Source: JBAZCO01 sp041654915 (GTDB taxonomy: Bacteria > Bacillota > Clostridia > Christensenellales > DTU072). Taken from it: a DNA stretch of 9,557 nucleotides. Made by a program: the position numbers and the translations under genes. The stretch is from the NCBI GenBank assembly GCA_041654915.1, contig JBAZCO010000069.1, forward strand, positions 1 through 9,557, given 5' to 3'. The notes beneath the pieces were generated by a model. It did no database searches. It was not told where the DNA came from and worked only from the letters and a program-made list of their open reading frames with translations. This document shows, piece after piece, positions 6,217-9,557 of the stretch. The stretch's first letter is position 1; the number at the start of each line of letters is the position of its first letter.

Positions 6217-8616
6217 ATGTCAAAAGAATACGATTTTAAAGCCGCCGAAAAAAAATGGCAAAAATATTGGTACGAAAACAACATTTTTGAAGTTACCGAG
6301 GACGAGAGCAAGAAAAAGTTTTATGCGCTCATAGAGTTTCCCTACCCTAGCGGCTCTGGGCTGCATGTGGGGCATATCCGTGCTTTTTCCTCTATGGAAG
6401 TGATTACACGCAAAAAGCGCCTAGAAGGTTACAATGTGCTTTTCCCCATTGGTTACGATGCCTTTGGGTTGCCCACCGAAAACTACGCTTTGGCAACCAA
6501 ACAGCACCCCCGCAAGGTGACGGACGAAAATATAAATAAGTTTGAGGAGCAGCTAAAACGCATTGGGTATAGCTTTAATTGGGATAGAACGGTGGACACC
6601 ACCGACCCTGCCTATTATAAATGGACACAATGGATTTTTACCGAACTATTCAGAAAAGGGCTTGCCTATAAATCCAAAACCTTTGTAAACTTCTGCCCCG
6701 ACTGCAAGGTAGTCCTTGCCAACGAGGAGAGTCAAAACGGCATATGCGACCGTTGCGGCTATGAGGTTGTGCAAAAGGAAAAAGATGTATGGTTTCTTAA
6801 AATCCGTGACTATTCCGAAAGGTTGCTAGAGGGGTTGGATAAAGTTAATTTCCCCGACAATATCAAGGTTGAGCAGCAAAATTGGATAGGCAAATCCACA
6901 GGCGCAGAGGTGGTATTTAATGTGCAAGGTGGCGGCAAAGAATATCCTTTAATAGTATATACCACCCGCCCCGACACAATATACGGCGCAACTTTTTTGG
7001 TGATATCGCCAGAACATCCCGTGCTGGAAAGTCTTGCTAGCGGGATAACTAACTTGGGCGAGATAAGCGACTACCAAAACGCTGCAAAGATGAAAAAAGA
7101 GTTTGAGCGTGTGCATATGGCAAAAGATAAGACAGGCGTAAAAGTTCAAGGTCTGTATGCCATAAATCCAATTACAGATACCCAAATACCCGTTTTTGTG
7201 GCGGACTATGTTATGATGGACTACGGCACAGGCGCAATAATGGCAGTACCTGCGCACGACCAACGGGACTGGGAGTTTGCCAAAAAGTTTGACCTTCCCA
7301 TAATAGAAGTTATAGCGGGAGGCGATATAGAAAAAGAGGCATATGCGGCAAAGGACGGCGGCACAATGATTAACTCACCGTTAATTAACGGGCTGGATGT
7401 TTCTGCCGCTATCCAAAAGATGATTAGCCATATGGCGCTCCATAAGATTGGCACGCCAAAGACCGACTATAAAATGAAGGATTGGGCATTTAACCGTCAA
7501 CGCTATTGGGGCGAGCCTATACCCATTGTTAACTGCCCCAGCTGCGGACAGGTGGCGCTCCCCCTATCGGACTTGCCGCTAGAACTTCCTATGTTAGAGG
7601 ACTTTAGCCCAACTGATGACGCATCGTCACCCCTATCCAAATGCACCGATTGGTTAAACACAACTTGCCCCCAATGCGGCGGCAAGGCGACAAGGGAAAC
7701 CGACACAATGCCGCAATGGGCGGGCAGTTCTTGGTACTTTTTGCGTTATATGAGTCCTAGGGACAACAATTTTGCCGTTTCGCCTAAGGCTTACAAATAT
7801 TGGGGGCAGGTGGATTGGTATAACGGCGGTATGGAGCATGTGACACGCCACCTCATATATTCTAGGTTTTGGAACTTATTCTTATATGATATTGGCGCAG
7901 TAACGCACCCCGAGCCTTATACAAGGCGCTCCGCACAAGGGCTTATCTTGGGCGAGGACGGCGAAAAAATGAGCAAGTCCCGTGGCAATGTGGTAAACCC
8001 CGACCAAGTGGTTAACGCTTACGGTGCTGATGTGCTTAGGCTGTTTATACTCTTTATTGGCGACTATGAAAAACCCGCCCCGTGGTCACCCGACGGCATA
8101 AAAGGCTGTTCCCGCTTTTTGCATCGTGTTTGGAATCTTAAAGATATGTTAGTTAAGTCTTGTGACACTTCCGACCTCAATATTGACGCACTTATAAAAA
8201 AGGTATCGGACGACTATGAGGCGCTCAAGTTCAACACGGCAATTGCCGCTCTTATGAGTGCGGTCAACACCATTTACTTGCGTGGCAAGGCGACTTTACC
8301 CGAACTTAACACCATCCTTTTACTATTAAATCCTATTGCGCCGCATATGACTTCGGAATTGTATGAGATGCAAAATAGCGGCAAAAAGATAGAAAAACAA
8401 AGTTTTCCCACCTATAACAAGGCAAATCTTGTGAGCGAATATATTGAAATTCCCGTGCAGGTTATGGGGAAACTCAAAGGGAAAGTAACCATAGCCCCAA
8501 ATGCAACGCAAGACGAGGTTATGGCAGAAATTAGCAAGACTGCTATACTAGACGGAAAGACTTTGATAAAAGTTGTATATGTAACGGGACGAATTATCAA
8601 CCTGATAGTAAAATAA
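6217..8616 (+). CDS. leuS: Leucyl-tRNA synthetase
   Basis: Cytoplasmic class I aminoacyl-tRNA synthetase that charges tRNA-Leu with leucine using ATP. The 799 residues match the short Firmicutes form in length. In order: HIGH-type motif H50-VGH53; first zinc-binding set C160, C163, C177, C180; CP1 editing domain with threonine-rich YTTRPDT (248-254) and the GTGAIMAVPAHDQRD block (337-351), whose D348 matches the aspartate that anchors the amino group of mischarged residues; second cysteine cluster C440, C443, C476, C484, C487; SSWYFLRYM; KMSKS loop (584-588); anticodon-binding helices; and a C-terminal domain ending VTGRIINLIVK. Editing appears intact. QGLILGEDGEKMSKS runs directly into the KMSKS loop, so the large leucine-specific insert of the E. 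coli enzyme is absent. Compared with the usual GWDAFGLPAEN it has GYDAFGLPTEN (79-89). It is divergent from the ABC operon and 116 bases ahead of gap. No T-box leader is visible. Confidence 0.98.
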   Translation: MSKEYDFKAAEKKWQKYWYENNIFEVTEDESKKKFYALIEFPYPSGSGLHVGHIRAFSSMEVITRKKRLEGYNVLFPIGYDAFGLPTENYALATKQHPRKVTDENINKFEEQLKRIGYSFNWDRTVDTTDPAYYKWTQWIFTELFRKGLAYKSKTFVNFCPDCKVVLANEESQNGICDRCGYEVVQKEKDVWFLKIRDYSERLLEGLDKVNFPDNIKVEQQNWIGKSTGAEVVFNVQGGGKEYPLIVYTTRPDTIYGATFLVISPEHPVLESLASGITNLGEISDYQNAAKMKKEFERVHMAKDKTGVKVQGLYAINPITDTQIPVFVADYVMMDYGTGAIMAVPAHDQRDWEFAKKFDLPIIEVIAGGDIEKEAYAAKDGGTMINSPLINGLDVSAAIQKMISHMALHKIGTPKTDYKMKDWAFNRQRYWGEPIPIVNCPSCGQVALPLSDLPLELPMLEDFSPTDDASSPLSKCTDWLNTTCPQCGGKATRETDTMPQWAGSSWYFLRYMSPRDNNFAVSPKAYKYWGQVDWYNGGMEHVTRHLIYSRFWNLFLYDIGAVTHPEPYTRRSAQGLILGEDGEKMSKSRGNVVNPDQVVNAYGADVLRLFILFIGDYEKPAPWSPDGIKGCSRFLHRVWNLKDMLVKSCDTSDLNIDALIKKVSDDYEALKFNTAIAALMSAVNTIYLRGKATLPELNTILLLLNPIAPHMTSELYEMQNSGKKIEKQSFPTYNKANLVSEYIEIPVQVMGKLKGKVTIAPNATQDEVMAEISKTAILDGKTLIKVVYVTGRIINLIVK

Positions 8617-8632
8617 GTTGGAGTTTTCCAAC
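8617..8632 (+). terminator. Weak hairpin just after leuS, possible terminator
   Basis: GTTGGA (8617-8622) pairs with TCCAAC (8627-8632) around a GTTT loop, immediately after the leuS stop codon. The six-pair stem is short and only CTTT follows, so as an intrinsic terminator it is poor. It may partly separate leuS from gap, which has its own promoter. Confidence 0.3.
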
Positions 8633-8658
8633 CTTTGGCAAATATCGCCCTCATACAG

Positions 8659-8687
8659 TTGCATAAATTCAAGAAAAAGTATAGAAT
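8659..8687 (+). promoter_or_regulatory. Promoter of gap
   Basis: TTGCAT (8659-8664), a 17-base spacer, and TAGAAT (8682-8687), five of six matches to the -10 consensus. Transcription would start near 8694, giving a leader of about 39 bases that contains the strong ribosome binding site. The -35 hexamer and its flanks (GTTGCATAA) are the same as in the candidate leuS promoter. Confidence 0.6.
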
Positions 8688-8718
8688 ATTTATAGTAAAT
8701 AAACTCATCTTAACATTT

Positions 8719-8723
8719 GGAGG
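8719..8723 (+). promoter_or_regulatory. Strong ribosome binding site of gap
   Basis: GGAGG, within TTTGGAGGA, stands 9 bases before the ATG at 8733. It is the strongest site on the plus strand here, as expected for an abundant glycolytic enzyme. Confidence 0.85.
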
Positions 8724-8732
8724 ATAAATAAT

Positions 8733-9557
8733 ATGTCAAAAGTAAAAATCGGCATTAATGGCTTTGGCCGTATAGGACGCCTTGTTTTTCGTGCTTGCAC
8801 CGAGCGTGATGATGTGGAAGTTGTTGGAATAAACGACCCTTTCATCGATTTGGATTATATGGTATATATGCTAAAGTATGACACCGTACACGGTCAGTTC
8901 AAGGGTACAGTAACTACCGATAACGGCAAACTCATAGTAAACGGCAAGCCCGTTGTTGTCTATGCTGAAAAAGACCCCGCCGCTATCGATTGGAAAGCAA
9001 GCGGAGCGGAATACATCGCCGAGGCAACAGGTGTTTTCACCACCAACGATACGGCAAACGCACACTTTAAGGGCGGCGCAAAAAAGGTTGTTATCACAGC
9101 ACCGTCTAAAGATGCCCCTATGTTTGTTATGGGCGTAAACCAAGACAAATACACAAGTGATATGACAATCATAAGCAACGCATCCTGCACAACCAACTGC
9201 CTTGCACCCCTTGCAAAGGTTATCAACGATAAATTCGGCATAGTCGAAGGTCTTATGACAACCGTACACGCAACCACCGCAACCCAAAAGACGGTAGACG
9301 GTCCAAGCAAGAAAGATTGGAGAGGCGGCAGAGCCGCAGCAGGCAATATCATACCCAGCTCCACCGGCGCAGCAAAGGCAGTGGGCAAAGTTATTCCCGA
9401 ACTTAACGGCAAACTTACAGGTATGGCATTCCGTGTTCCCACCCTCAATGTATCTGTTGTAGACCTCACGGTCAGGATAGAAAAGAGCGCATCCTATGAC
9501 GAAGTCAAGGCAGCAATAAAAGAGGCAAGCGAAACCACTATGAAAGGCGTTATGGGC
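8733..9557 (+). CDS. gap: Glyceraldehyde-3-phosphate dehydrogenase, type I (C-terminus cut by the window edge)
   Basis: Cytoplasmic glycolytic enzyme that converts glyceraldehyde 3-phosphate, phosphate and NAD+ to 1,3-bisphosphoglycerate. The frame is open from 8733 to the last base (275 codons of an expected 330-340), so it is truncated by the window, not broken. Visible: Rossmann motif INGFGRIGR (8-16); D35 in GINDP, the acidic residue typical of NAD+ rather than NADP+ use; catalytic C152 in SNASCTTNC (148-156); base H179 in TTVHATTATQ; DGPSKKDWRGGRAA (189-202); SSTGAAKAVGKV (209-220); and RVPTLNVSVVDLT (234-246). The NDPFIDLDYMVYMLKYDTVHGQFKG-like region groups it with the GAPDH type of many Clostridia, E. 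coli GapA and eukaryotes rather than Bacillus GapA. Asparagine codons are mostly AAC (10 of 13), which fits high expression. It has its own promoter and a strong ribosome binding site. Confidence 0.98.
   Translation, partial: MSKVKIGINGFGRIGRLVFRACTERDDVEVVGINDPFIDLDYMVYMLKYDTVHGQFKGTVTTDNGKLIVNGKPVVVYAEKDPAAIDWKASGAEYIAEATGVFTTNDTANAHFKGGAKKVVITAPSKDAPMFVMGVNQDKYTSDMTIISNASCTTNCLAPLAKVINDKFGIVEGLMTTVHATTATQKTVDGPSKKDWRGGRAAAGNIIPSSTGAAKAVGKVIPELNGKLTGMAFRVPTLNVSVVDLTVRIEKSASYDEVKAAIKEASETTMKGVMG

Noticed and set aside
8960..9469. 169-codon open frame on the minus strand opposite gap
   Set aside because: It lies wholly inside gap, which has all GAPDH motifs. Codon bias of a highly expressed gene often opens long antisense frames. 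The translation is low-complexity and no ribosome binding site supports it.

Overview
The window looks like chromosomal DNA of a low-to-moderate-GC Firmicute, most likely an uncultured member of the Clostridia. The basis is strong GGAGG-type ribosome binding sites, a LeuRS of about 800 residues with no large leucine-specific insert (the Bacillus/Clostridia-like form), a GAPDH of the type with an NDPFIDLDYMVYM stretch, and a two-component ABC exporter with a 10-helix FtsX-type permease. Placement is inference from protein character only. There is no tRNA, rRNA, CRISPR array, insertion sequence or phage gene, so this is core/housekeeping DNA with one poorly understood membrane operon.

Left half, all on the minus strand and read from right to left. 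A 463-residue membrane-anchored, cysteine-free, mostly helical protein of unknown function (4694-6085) is followed by a LolD/MacB-like ABC ATPase (3956-4621) and an 846-residue FtsX-family permease (1419-3959). ATPase and permease overlap by ATGA. The anchored protein is separated from the ATPase by 72 bases that hold three copies of a 17-base tandem repeat. A near-consensus promoter (TTGATT-N17-TATAAT, 6092-6120) lies so close to the start of the anchored protein that the mRNA is predicted to begin at or next to its AUG, with no Shine-Dalgarno sequence. The three genes probably form one type VII ABC system (ATPase, permease, extracytoplasmic partner). After a 146-base gap rich in inverted repeats comes a PlsC-family acyltransferase with an unusual zinc-ribbon-bearing C-terminal extension (55-1272). 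Bases 1-54, downstream of it, show no gene and no convincing terminator.

Right half, plus strand. A 131-base divergent intergenic region leads to leuS (leucyl-tRNA synthetase, 6217-8616). After a 116-base gap with a weak hairpin, a promoter and a strong ribosome binding site comes gap (glyceraldehyde-3-phosphate dehydrogenase), which starts at 8733 and runs off the right edge after 275 codons.

The most interesting part is the minus-strand operon: an unrecognised anchored protein tied to an FtsX-type transporter, with an apparently leaderless first gene, a tandem repeat between the first two genes and start-stop coupling between the next two. Everything else is ordinary housekeeping content with a few local oddities.
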